A stretch of 64,000 nucleotides of DNA. Origin: Limnospira fusiformis SAG 85.79. GTDB taxonomy: Bacteria > Cyanobacteriota > Cyanobacteriia > Cyanobacteriales > Microcoleaceae. How positions within the stretch are numbered: position 1 is the stretch's first letter; every line of letters begins with the position of its first letter. Both the position numbers and the translations under genes were made by a program. Of the stretch, positions 18,254 to 27,263 are shown one piece after another. The DNA is taken from NCBI RefSeq assembly GCF_012516315.1, contig NZ_CP051185.1, positions 2,593,403 to 2,657,402 on the forward strand, in the 5' to 3' direction. The notes under the pieces were generated by a model. The model worked only from the letters and a program-made list of their open reading frames with translations. It was not told the DNA's origin and did not search any database.

Positions 18254-18606
18254 CTTTTCGCCCTCAACCTAAATTATCCCCTTAAAATAGCCAGCTACCC
18301 AATTGGATAGCTGGCGATCGATTTAATATGTTTAGGGTCTTTATCAGAAACAGGAGTTAACAAGTGCCTCAGCAGCCCAACTATGGGGTAATACCTGCTT
18401 TAGTCCTTGGTTCCTGCTATGGCTGACCCCAATTGAAGGAAAACGGGTATTTATATTTAGGGCCTTTATTTGGGCTGACCCCAATTGAGCTTATGTTATT
18501 ATTATTACAGATATCATAACCAAATTTCAAATTTCGTAATATTTTCTTTATTTTTTTGTCGGTTGTTTGCGCAATATGTATTTTTGTCTAGGGACATGAA
18601 GTTTTG
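18254..18606. other. Intergenic region with a hairpin and a direct repeat
   Basis: GCCAGCTA (18290-18297) and TAGCTGGC (18308-18315) form a perfect stem 37 bp after the SLH gene stop, probably its transcript end. Farther on, the 16-mer GGCTGACCCCAATTGA occurs twice (18421-18436, 18473-18488). The remaining AT-rich part holds the 3' flank of the convergent DUF3493 gene. No gene is supported. Confidence 0.5.
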
Positions 18607-18888
18607 TTACTTGGATTTGGGCGATCGCTGCTCCAGGCGAAACAGCCACACCATTAAGGCTACGACCCCCACCTGAAGCGCAAAGTTGGGTAAGGCGGTC
18701 GCTACATCCCTTCCTGACAGGAGTTGAGCCAAAAATACTACCGCCCCAATTAATCCAGAGGCGGCGAAGGATACATATATAAACTGTCGCAGTCCTCGAT
18801 AGGGTGCTTTGGACTCTGCTTTCAGACGCTCATAAAGTTCTGGGTCGAGATTTCTGGGATTAATGCGATCGCTTTTTGACTTAGGCAT
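18607..18888 (-). CDS. DUF3493-family membrane protein, 93 residues
   Basis: The N-terminal half, RINPRNLDPELYERLKAESKAPYRGLRQFIYVSF, matches the DUF3493 pattern found in cyanobacteria and in plant LPA1/REP27-type photosystem II assembly proteins. Two hydrophobic segments (about 40-59 and 70-83) suggest two membrane spans. A role in photosystem biogenesis is possible by family, but not shown here. The start codon lies only about 40 bp from the 3' end of a degenerate group II intron on the same strand, so the intron occupies its 5' leader. Confidence 0.75.
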   Translation of the reverse strand: MPKSKSDRINPRNLDPELYERLKAESKAPYRGLRQFIYVSFAASGLIGAVVFLAQLLSGRDVATALPNFALQVGVVALMVWLFRLEQRSPKSK

Positions 18889-18965
18889 ATTTAATATAGT
18901 TTTGAGTTGATGTCTGTATTCTAGGATTAGGGGTCGAGAGAGATGTCACCATTTCCCCCTCCCAT

Positions 18966-19012
18966 TCAAAACCGTAGGTGATAGTTTCCCATCATAGGGC
19001 TCTAGTGGTGCT
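18966..19012 (-). ncRNA. Group II intron domain V
   Basis: On the minus strand AGAGCCCTATGATGGGAAAC starts the hairpin, a GAAA tetraloop caps it and ACGGTTTTGA closes it. This is the expected size and shape of the catalytic domain V, about 40 bases before the 3' splice site. The lower stem pairs GAGCC with GGTTT including a G-T pair. Confidence 0.7.
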
Positions 19013-20501
19013 TCCACATCCCGATAATTGGCATAGACACGAAAAACTTCATGATGTGACGCACGCGCAGATTGCTCCATTGTTAAGGATGCAGCATTGG
19101 CGTTGTCTAGCGCCGTTTGATCATGATGACAGTGGCGGTGTAATAGCTGAAGATTCTTGTATACGTCCTTTCCGCCGAGGCTTTGAGGTACAATGTGGTC
19201 TACTTCTACTAATCTGATGGGGTAAAGTATAACCCACGCCAGGCACACCTGCCTTTTGGCATTTTGAGTAGTTTTGCTACCCTATTTGGCGTGTCGGTTG
19301 CTTGTCCTTTTTTGGTTCCCCAGTAAATCCAATTTCCGTCATAAAGTGTTGCGTCAGGGCGTATTAGGGTGTGTCGGACAATTGGAGTCCAGTTATGTTT
19401 CCATAGTAGGTATCCATCCTCGGTTTTGAATAACCAAGATTCATGCCTTTCTTTCCCGTTACTGAGTTTGACCGTTCCCGGTCTGAAACATTTACTGAGC
19501 TTTTCGTAACTTGCCTTTCCGCATCTTGAGCCTGTTCATGCCCGTAACATTTGCCAGACTGTCTGGTCTAGCTTATTGAAGGTTTTAGTTGAAACTACCC
19601 ATGAGTAGTAATTTGACCATCCCCGAATAATTGGGTTTAGTTTGTTGATCAGGGATGATTGAGGTGCGGTTTTATATTGTTTGATTACACCCTTAATCAC
19701 TTCTGTGTGGGCTTTAACTGCTTTCTTACTGGGTTTAATGTGGGTTTGATGTCCGATTAATCGGCTCGCTGCCCCTCCTGTTTTTCCAGATTTATATTTT
19801 CCTGTTGGGTATTGCCTGATATTGAAACCGAGAAAGTCGAACCCTGGTTCCTCTATCTTTCCATTGTACTCAATGTGATTGAGCGTATGGCAGATACGAG
19901 TCTTTTCGGGTTTAATTTATAATCCTACAGGTTTTAGCCATTCAGAAATAGCAGTTTGGCACTGTTCGATGATTCCTAGGTCTTTTGAGATGACCACAAA
20001 ATCATCGACATATCGTATTAGGTTGACCTGAATAGTCGTCCCTTTATTAGGATAAATTTCTTTGACTAGCCTTTCCATATCATCCAGTGCGATGTTGGCG
20101 AGTATTGGACTTATTACCCCTCCTTGAGGTGTCCCGGTTTCTGTATCTTCAAATACACCGTTATCTAGTACACCCGCTTTGAGCCATTTTCTCAGGTCTC
20201 TTTTTAGGCTACTTGGACAATGAATTTTTGACAGTAGGTAATCATGCTTCACGGTAAGAGCATTTTGCTATATCCGCATCCAGAACGTAGTAACTTCCGT
20301 GTTTTATACTTAGGTAAATACGCGCTATTGCATCTTGGGCAGACCGTCCTGGACGGAACCCATAGCTCGTACTTTCGAATCTTGATTCCCATTCAGGCTC
20401 AAGTGCCGATTTAACCAAGGCTTGCCTAGCTCTATCTTGGATTGTGAGTATTCCTATTCCAGCTTTTTTCATCCCTTCCAGGTTTTGGTATCCAAACCCG
20501 T

Positions 20502-20514
20502 GTAGGGTGCGTTA
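20502..20514 (+). repeat. Solitary REP-foot motif inside the intron frame
   Basis: GTAGGGTGCGTTA here is identical to the left half of the REP hairpins in the arrays at 27-31 kb (GTAG foot plus GGTGCGTTA). The second half of the hairpin is not found nearby. In the intron protein it falls just before the conserved RVWIPKP block, so it may be a partial insertion. Confidence 0.5.
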
Positions 20515-20679
20515 CATTGAGAGACTTGGCATAGAAACGAAAAACTTTCTGGTAACGGACCATGTAGGGTTTTGCTTTGAGATTCCCTTGAATTTTCTCG
20601 GTTAGGTCTAACCTTTGTTTGGGGGATATTGCTATCACTCCATCTACTCCAGCCGTCCTCTTTCCTTGACTATCTTGAG

Positions 20680-20738
20680 AGGGGCGGGTTCATTAAGCTG
20701 ACTGTTGGGAAGCATGGCTGACCGTGGAACCCGCCCCT
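20680..20738. repeat. 59-bp element with perfect 12-bp inverted ends
   Basis: AGGGGCGGGTTC (20680-20691) and GAACCCGCCCCT (20727-20738) are exact reverse complements. The element splits the intron-encoded protein between its N-terminal segment and the TAGVDGV-type RT block. Small GGGGCGGGTT palindromes of this kind are common repeats in cyanobacterial genomes. Confidence 0.8.
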
Positions 20739-21699
20739 ACAGTCGCACTGCTAAGAGCCGGGCGTAATATGACTTCACCAATAGACGTTGCCACCTTCTC
20801 GCTTTTGCGTCCTGTCCCGATTTAGCTGCTTGAAATATCCTCTTTTGGAGCTTAAACACTTTCCGTTGAACTTTAGGCCATGGGATAGTTTTCCATACGT
20901 TATTCGTAGTCTTGATTGGCTTTGATTTCTCAAATCCTTTCTTTAAACTCGCTTGCGTCATTTATACACCTACTTGACTCTATTCTTGCAATCAAACCGT
21001 GACCTGTTGGCATATCCCGACCGTTACAGTAGGGCATTAGCTTCTGGTCGCATCTCACATCCTCTAGGACTTGCGCTTACACTTATCACTACTGAGGTAT
21101 CGACCATACTCTCAGAGTCCAGGAGGACTTAAAACGTTCCGTTTATATGGGCTTTCCATCTTTAGATTTGTCCTCAGAACCGGGGTACTTTAAAGGTCTT
21201 TGTAGGTAGTGGTAGGAGCCTCCTACTTTTCCCCTTGCTCTTTTGAGCGCAGCGTATCAACCTATTTCGCTACTAATTAATTACGGTGGTTCACGCCGGA
21301 CATTCAGTTTCCTTAATCATGGATGGTTGGCAGTGGACTCGATTCCGATACTAGGTTGTATCTTGGAGCCTTCCGTTCCCCGCTTCAATCCTAGAGTCAT
21401 GACTTCTAAAACTGGGGGTGGCTATCGCCGTTACCCTCATCTCTGTTCCGTAACGTTTCTGTTATGTTAGGAATTGTTACGGTTTGTTACAGATTGTGTT
21501 GACCTTGGGTTCCCTGCCGGGATTTGGTATCGTATGATACAAATTGTTGGGACATATAAACAGTTATGGGGATGGTCAGGAAGTGCGTTCCTTATATTCC
21601 ACCAAGGGGTGGAAGTCCCACTAGGAGGTTAATTCAGGCATTGCAGCCTTATTTAACTCCTAAACGTCTCGCACTACTTATTTAATTTAACAGTTGCCT

Positions 21700-22075
21700 C
21701 ATTATCAGAGAAATGGGTTTAAAACCTTGCACTTCAGGGCGACTTTGTGCTCAAACTAAAATAACCGGAAAATCAGATGTGTAGTCGTGGCACGCGAACT
21801 GACCGTTGTCAAAAGGCTAGTGTCACCAACCTTCCATTAGGTTGCCCCAATACCTCACTGCTCTCTAACAAAGAATATGGCTTCTGTGGGTGAAAATAGA
21901 ACTTAAATAGGGTAGGGCATACCCGAATTTACGCGGTGGGAGTAGTCCATAGCGAGTGCTTGCTGTAAAAGGTGTAGTCGGATACGACATGAAACTGTAA
22001 GACCAAAACTAACTTAGGTTAGTGGAGGCAGGATTCAGCCCAAGAATCCTCGGACTTCAGGACGAGGAGTGTCAA
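21700..22075 (+). mobile_element. IS200/IS605-type right end with possible tnpB/omega-RNA remnant
   Basis: The hairpin TCCTCG (22047-22052) / CGAGGA (22063-22068) followed by GTGTCAAC is a sub-terminal end structure like that at 15430 but rightward. The 350 bp before it contain phrases often seen near the 3' end of IS1341-type tnpB (AAGAATCCTCGGACTTCAGG) and many stops, so coding is lost. In intact TnpB elements this region gives rise to the guide RNA, and the flank at 22076 would be its guide. The left limit is uncertain because the group II intron starts at 21674. Confidence 0.45.
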
Positions 22076-22241
22076 CATCAGATACTTTAATGGTTCGGGA
22101 ATAACAGATATTCTCTGGTATGCTCCCGGTCTTGACCCGGATTTTATGTGGCACTTTAATCAAGATGGTAACTATGACGGTTTTCAGTTGACCGTTGATG
22201 GTCATTATGCTCCGGTTCCGGCAGATTTAGAAGTCTTCTAA
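22074..22241 (+). pseudogene. C-terminal fragment of an FG-GAP/VCBS-like repeat protein
   Basis: The frame opens directly after the IS605-type end and reads RYFNGSGITDILWYAPG..., then MWHFNQDGNYDGF, ending PVPADLEVF and TAA. The G-x-x-DILWYxPG pattern is typical of FG-GAP type beta-propeller repeats in cyanobacterial extracellular proteins. The rest of the gene is missing, cut off by the element. Its last 15 bp overlap the end of the convergent metalloprotease gene. Confidence 0.6.
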
Positions 22242-22955
22242 GGGTTCCCGGTTCAGAATATCTCGATATTGTCGCCATGGGGGAAGATACTCGTCCATAT
22301 AAGCCTGAAAACGGTCATTATGATAACGTTCCAAGAGATGCACTAACTCATGAACTACGACATATTCCAAGCACTCTATGGGCTTTTTTGCGAGTTCTAA
22401 ATTTAGCCAGATGCGACGCTGAGTGATATTACAACTCCCCCATTTAGTCCGCATTTTCTTAATCCCCCAATCGGTGACATTTTCCCCGATAATGGGTTGC
22501 CATTTATTCAGCAATTGTGGTATAATATCCTGGAGTTGTTGCCGATACCATTCGGCTAAAACTTGGGCGCGATTGTCCCGAGAAGTTCCGGGATTAACGA
22601 ATAATTGCACTATCCGAGAATTGGGAATTTTAAGTTCATGTTTCCCTCGGCGTTCTATGACTTCTAAGCGGTAGCGTTTCCCGAAGATATAATGAGTTTC
22701 GCCGGATACCATTTCTCGCCGGGATTGACGGGGTTGGGCGGCGAATTTTGCCTGGTGTTTTTTAATCCAAGATAGACGGGAGATAATCGCCAGTCGGATA
22801 TTATCATCAGTGAAGTGAAGCGGCGCAGCTACCCGCACCCGACCCTCTGGGGGATAGACTCCAATATGGAGATTTTTAATTGATTTGCGAATCACTTGCA
22901 CGGGAATTTGAGCAATGGTTATCTGGTAATCTGTGGGAGATTTACTGGTAGTCAT
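22227..22955 (-). CDS. YgjP-type (DUF45) zinc metalloprotease
   Basis: The 242-residue protein has the zinc-binding VVHELVHLLERYHNDRF motif near 201-217, with Glu as catalytic base, preceded by the family block MRTKWGSCN. Genes of this family often sit beside type I restriction hsdR genes, as here: its start overlaps the hsdR end by 14 bp, which suggests co-transcription and translational coupling. Function in that setting is unknown. It is intact while hsdR is broken. Confidence 0.8.
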   Translation of the reverse strand: MTTSKSPTDYQITIAQIPVQVIRKSIKNLHIGVYPPEGRVRVAAPLHFTDDNIRLAIISRLSWIKKHQAKFAAQPRQSRREMVSGETHYIFGKRYRLEVIERRGKHELKIPNSRIVQLFVNPGTSRDNRAQVLAEWYRQQLQDIIPQLLNKWQPIIGENVTDWGIKKMRTKWGSCNITQRRIWLNLELAKKPIECLEYVVVHELVHLLERYHNDRFQAYMDEYLPPWRQYRDILNREPLEDF

Positions 22956-25900
22956 GTTGCTGTTTAATTAACTCCAAGAGTTGGTTAAGGGGTAGGTCTA
23001 CTTTAGCATCAACTAGGACGGCATTAAGGGCATTTTTGACCTCGATTTCTTTGAAACGGTTGCCAATCCAGTTGTCTTTTTTGGTGGTGATCACGACCTG
23101 ATCAATCTTGAGGGCTAAGGCTTCATCTTTGTCTAGGTTATCGTAGAGGGAACGGAGGGCGGAGGTATTGAGGGCAGGGGGATAATTTCCTACGGCTGAT
23201 CCGGTGGGGTCTGTCACTCGTTTGGCGAGTTGTTTCACCTCTTCCAAATACTCTTGGTAACTGATGGCTTTCTGGTGACGTTGTTCAATCAAAGAATCCA
23301 ATAACTCCGACATTTCCTCATAATATTTCGGGTTGATCGGACTCTCATCTAAGATAATTTTGCGGATATTATTCTCGATCGCCTCTGCGATCGCTTTATG
23401 ATCTTGTTTCAAGCCTTCCGGGAGACTCTCCAAAACCGGGAAACCCTGATTAACAATAAGCTGCACCAGTCCCAACTCCTCAAAGTCCGCCACCAGGTTA
23501 CTGGGTTCAGCGCGGATATAGGTATCCATGAGGTGACGCATGGCGGGTTCATAGATTTTACTATCGATATAGTCCCCGCTGGCAATTTTTACCTCCTCCC
23601 GTATTTGGCTATAGTGTCTAACTTCGGCTTTGATGGTTTCCGCTTCCTGGGGGGTGTAGCCTGCGGCTTCCATTTCGTTAGCCAGGTTACTGTAGGCGCG
23701 AATGAGGGCGTTAACCGCTTGATAGAAGGCGACCCGTTTCGGTTCATTAGCGGCGATCGCTTTTTGATCTCTGGTGTCTGGGGTACAAAAATAATGGCGA
23801 TAGTCGGCACTCTCACGGGGACGCGGGACGGGTTCACAGAGGGCGCGGACAGCTTCTAAGGTGGTTTCTAGGCGATCGCACCCTTTAGAAAGGCGATCGC
23901 ACAATAACCCCGCCACGTCCGCCGCCTCATAGCCATCAAACGCCCCACTGGTGTAATCTGTAACGGCCCCCTGTAGTTGCCGAAACAGGTCCTTATAATC
24001 CACAATATAGCCATATTCCTTAATCTTCTCCATCAAGGCGGTTAACCCGACAAATAGCCTGAAATAAGCCATGATCTCGCATAGTTTTATCAATATAGAG
24101 ATAAGTCGCCGGGGGTGCATCAAATCCCGTCAGCAGCTTATCCACCACAATTAACAGGCGCATTTGTCCCGGTTCCGTAATAAAGCGCCGTTTAACCTCC
24201 TGTTCAAATTCCCCCACCCGATACATTGCCACATCTTCCGACTGCTTAAAATAGTCCGCCAACATTCGCCGATAAATCTCATACTGGTGGAGTTTTTCCG
24301 TCAGTCCCTCCCCCGTTTCCTCCCCTTTAATATCCGCCGGGGAAGGTTTATAACTGGTGATAATCGCGCATTTACCCTGAAAATCCGTTTGGCTGAAAAG
24401 TTCGTAAGTTTTACAGGCTTGATAAATGCTACTACAGACCAGCATCGCGTTACCCCGTCCGTCCATTAACCGGGGTTTCGTTTCCATGTCGAGGAGAATA
24501 TCGTTAACAATTTCTTCCAGGCGAGACCTACTCGAGAGGAGTTTTTGCATCGTCCCTCATTTCTTTTTAAGTTCAGTTTTAGCCAACTCCGATAAGCCGC
24601 GAGTTTTCGCCTCAAACCACTGGTCAATTTTCTGGGGACTGGTTAAAGTTTGGTCAATGTCGCGCGCCTCATAACGTAAATCTAGCACAACCCCATCTCT
24701 CACCGCTTCGTTAAATTTGTAGGTGTGGATATAGTCCCCAAATACTTCCATACTGCGCTGTTTATCTTCTTTGAGGAGGGGGGTCCCCGTAAAGCCAATA
24801 AATAAACCATCCGGGATAATTTGCTTCATGGCGCTATGGAGTTTTCCCGACTGGGTGCGGTGACATTCATCTACAAATACAAATATGTTTCCCTTGGCGG
24901 AAAAGTTGCTGGGGAGTTGCTGGAGACTGTCGATAAATTCCTGAGTCGTATCTTGGGAATGGTTGCCGAATTTGTGAATTAGGGAACACATTAACCAGGG
25001 TTGGGTTTCGTTCAGTTTGGCGATTAGGTCGGCGCTGCTTTCCGTGCGGTCAATATCCTCATCCACTCCTTTAAAAATGCTGTTAATCTGTTCGTCGAGT
25101 TCAGTGCGATCGCTTATAATTAAAACCCTAGCATCCCTTTGATTTTCGCGAATCCATTTTGCCAGCCACACCATAGTTAGACTTTTTCCCGACCCTTGAG
25201 TATGCCAGATAATGCCACCCAGACCCTCTCCGATAAACTTCTGAGCGGCTTTAATCCCGAAATATTGGTTATGGCGGCAGGTTTTTTTAATCCCCGCATC
25301 AAATATGATAAAATCGTGGATAATTTCCAGGAGGCGGCTTTTGGCACACAGTAGGCTAAGATGCCAATCTAGGGGACTGTCAAACCCATCAACTTCCCCC
25401 TCCTCTTCTTTCCATTCCAGATAATATTTTTCCCGCGTTTCGATAGTCCCGTAGCGCAGTCCTTGGCTATCATTTCCCGCCATAATTAACTGAAGCGTCG
25501 TCAAAAACGGGCGGATAAATTCCCTTTTTTGATTATCCAGGTTTTGGCGGATACCTTCAGCCACGGAAACCGTCGAACGTTTGAGTTCTAAAACCGCCAC
25601 AGCAATACCATTAATATAGAGGACGATATCCGGGCGTTTGGTATGGTTGCCTTTTATGGTCACTTCTTCCACCACATAAAAGCGATTTTTTTGGGGATTT
25701 TCCCAATCAATCAGCCACACGGTTTGAGTTTGTTCACCCGCCCCCGTTTCACCTTCACCCCATAACGCAGCAGGCGATAAACGGCCTTATTAGCATCATA
25801 AAGGTTTTGGTTTTCTGCCAAGGCTGCGGCTTTATCCAGTTCTCTGATAGTTTTATTAATTAGGGTTTCCTCAACGCCTCGCCCGGTGAGCCATTGGGTT

Positions 25901-26034
25901 AAATATTCCGCTTCAATATTGCGGTTATTTTCTCGGTCTTTCCAGTTTCCCAGATAGGTATAAACCAGGTGATTTTGAAACAGTTTAATCACTCGGTTTT
26001 GGGTGAGTCTTTCCAGTTGTCCAACTTTAATCAT
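22942..26034 (-). pseudogene. hsdR: Type I restriction enzyme R subunit, three lesions
   Basis: From 26034 downward: N-terminal segment MIKVGQLERLTQNRVIK; nuclease domain RPDIVLYINGIAVAVLELKRS (PD-ExK); helicase motifs WHTQGSGKSLTM (Walker A), FVDECHR (motif II) and FIGFTGTP (motif III); VDKLLTGFDAP; then a long helical C-terminus ending QLLELIKQQ. The frame breaks three times. A -1 shift in an A/G run near 25748 truncates the first part at 25711. An in-frame TGA at 24557-24559 falls between ELKKK and GTMQKLL. An extra T near 24022 separates VNRLDGED from KEYGYIVDY. Full length would be about 1030 residues. HsdR is the DNA translocase-nuclease of type I systems; here it is dead unless the breaks are sequencing errors. 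Confidence 0.85.
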
Positions 26035-26244
26035 AATTTTGTCCTTGGGTGGTAATTTTGAGTAAATATAGCCAACCTACCTGAGTCCGTGCAAAAAATG
26101 TTCGCCTACAATCCAGATAGGACAATAGCCCAGAGTTCACGTCTCATTAGGACTAGCTATATCTGCCATAATTTCCTGCTATGGGTTGCTGTCGTTTGGA
26201 TATATTCAGCAATTGAGCGCGAATAAATTGAGGTTTATTTGGGT
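26035..26244. other. Short intergenic region between hsdR and the AbiEi remnant
   Basis: About 210 bp without a gene. In AbiE-type systems a nucleotidyltransferase toxin (AbiEii) would follow the antitoxin here, but no such frame exists. hsdR begins directly after. Confidence 0.5.
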
Positions 26245-26847
26245 TCATGTCAAACTTTCTAAGTAAGGTCGCATTACATTCCGCATTCTGCAAACTTTAG
26301 CATAATACCAGAGTTCATCCATTGAGCAGCGTTGTTGTTGCCAACATTCTCGCAAGGCTTCTAGGGCAATATCTAAGCCTATTTTATGGCGAAATTTAAA
26401 GCAATCTACTACTGTTTTAGGCATGCTATAAATAGGGACGTTACATCCTTCTATTTGATGATTTTCGACTCCTTCGATTAGAGATAAACCGGACATATCA
26501 ACAATTCACAGTGGCAAAAGTTTCTCTTGCGGATGACGTGATTTTTGAGGAATAGCTAACCAAATTTCCCAGGGATTTTGGGTGGTGATTTTATGAAAAC
26601 TCAACGCAGACAACAAGCAAATAGTTCCTTTAGGGACTCGCTGAGTGGCTTCAACAAGGCTATGGTTTTCGGTGATGTCTGCTTTCGGATAAGTATATAT
26701 TCCGCGTCCAGAGCGAATCAAAAGGCTTTGTTCTTCCAGTCGTTTAAGCGATTTGCGATGAATTCCCTGTTTGGCTAGGTCTTTGGCGCAAATAACTCCC
26801 TTTTTTAGTGCTATCTTTAGCACGATTTTGCGGTTTGATGGTGACAT
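26245..26847 (-). pseudogene. AbiEi-family antitoxin-like gene with an in-frame stop
   Basis: The first part (26847-26506) has a winged-helix start VICAKDLAKQGIHRKSLKRLEEQ and SGRGIYTYP, as in AbiEi-type antitoxins of type IV toxin-antitoxin systems. The second part (26496-26245) continues the family text: SGLSLIEGVENHQIEG, YSMPKTVVDCFKFRHKIGLD, ALREC. A single TGA (26506-26508) between PL and IVDMSG splits them. The same frame continues, so one base change, for example from CGA, explains it. The partner toxin is absent. Such genes regulate their own operon and counter the AbiEii toxin. Confidence 0.75.
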
Positions 26848-26914
26848 TTTAAGTTAAGATACAAGGCAATTTGTGATAAAGTGCAGGTATTTACAAACAA
26901 GTACCTACATTTTA

Positions 26915-27261
26915 TCATATATCATTAACAATTAACCGCTTTCTCCCGGTTAACAATTCCTGCATCATTCCCTTTTTTATCCATTCGGTTTTGGCGCGAC
27001 GTTTTTCTAACGCTGCTATTTCTTTATCCATATATGACAGGACAGAGGCGATCGCTTTTTGTTCCGCAAGGGGTGGGATTGCAACTGTAAATTCCAGCAA
27101 TTCTTTAACGGTTATATTTGCTTGATTTGCATTGCCTCTAAATATTTTCTCGATATGATTTATATATTCAGGCTTTTTTAAACTATTATACAAAAAAAAT
27201 TGAGTTTCCTGGCTAAAATTTTTGGATCGAATAATTATTGCATTCTGATTTAGAAGTGATC
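26915..27261 (-). pseudogene. hsdS: Type I restriction specificity subunit, C-terminal stump
   Basis: It reads SLLNQNAIIIRSKNFSQETQFF, then the second target-recognition domain end ELLEFTVAIPPLAEQKAIASVL and the conserved coiled-coil DKEIAALEKRRAKTEWIKKGMMQELLTGRKRL. These are the last 115 residues of a protein normally about 400 long. Upstream the frame runs straight into the first REP unit, so the N-terminal domain has been replaced by the array. hsdM, usually next to hsdS, is not in the window. Confidence 0.85.
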
Positions 27262-27263
27262 CA

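Larger units (their letters stand above)
18946..20961 (-). pseudogene. Group II intron-encoded protein (RT-maturase-HNH), broken
   Basis: Pieces in order from 20961 down: N-terminal RT segment (KVFKLQKRIFQAAKSGQ); a 59-bp inverted-repeat insertion at 20680-20738; RT blocks SYGFRPGRSAQDA and DADIAKC; a frame change near 20245; then GTPQGGVISPILANI and the catalytic YVDDFVV. Next come an in-frame TAA after LKPVGL (19917), maturase domain text (FDFLGFNIRQYPTGKYK, GWSNYYSWV), an in-frame TGA, and an HNH domain (EVDHIVPQSLGG, LLHRHCHHDQT). At least four lesions make it a pseudogene, although YVDD and HNH residues persist. Confidence 0.85.
18926..21674 (-). mobile_element. Degenerate group II intron, about 2.75 kb
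   Basis: On the minus strand the 5' end is GTGCGAGACG at 21674. The 3' end carries a recognisable domain V (18966-19012: AGAGCCCTATGATGGGAAAC..ACGGTTTTGA) and a domain VI stem (GGGAGGGGG..CTCTCTCGACCCC), ending in AT near 18926. An RT-maturase-HNH reading frame lies between but is broken in several places. The RNA core may still fold; splicing would need a maturase supplied in trans. The exact 3' boundary is estimated. Confidence 0.8.

Noticed and set aside
24557-24559. TGA in hsdR read as selenocysteine
   Set aside because: No selenocysteine insertion structure was seen, the position is not catalytic, and two frameshifts in the same gene point to decay.
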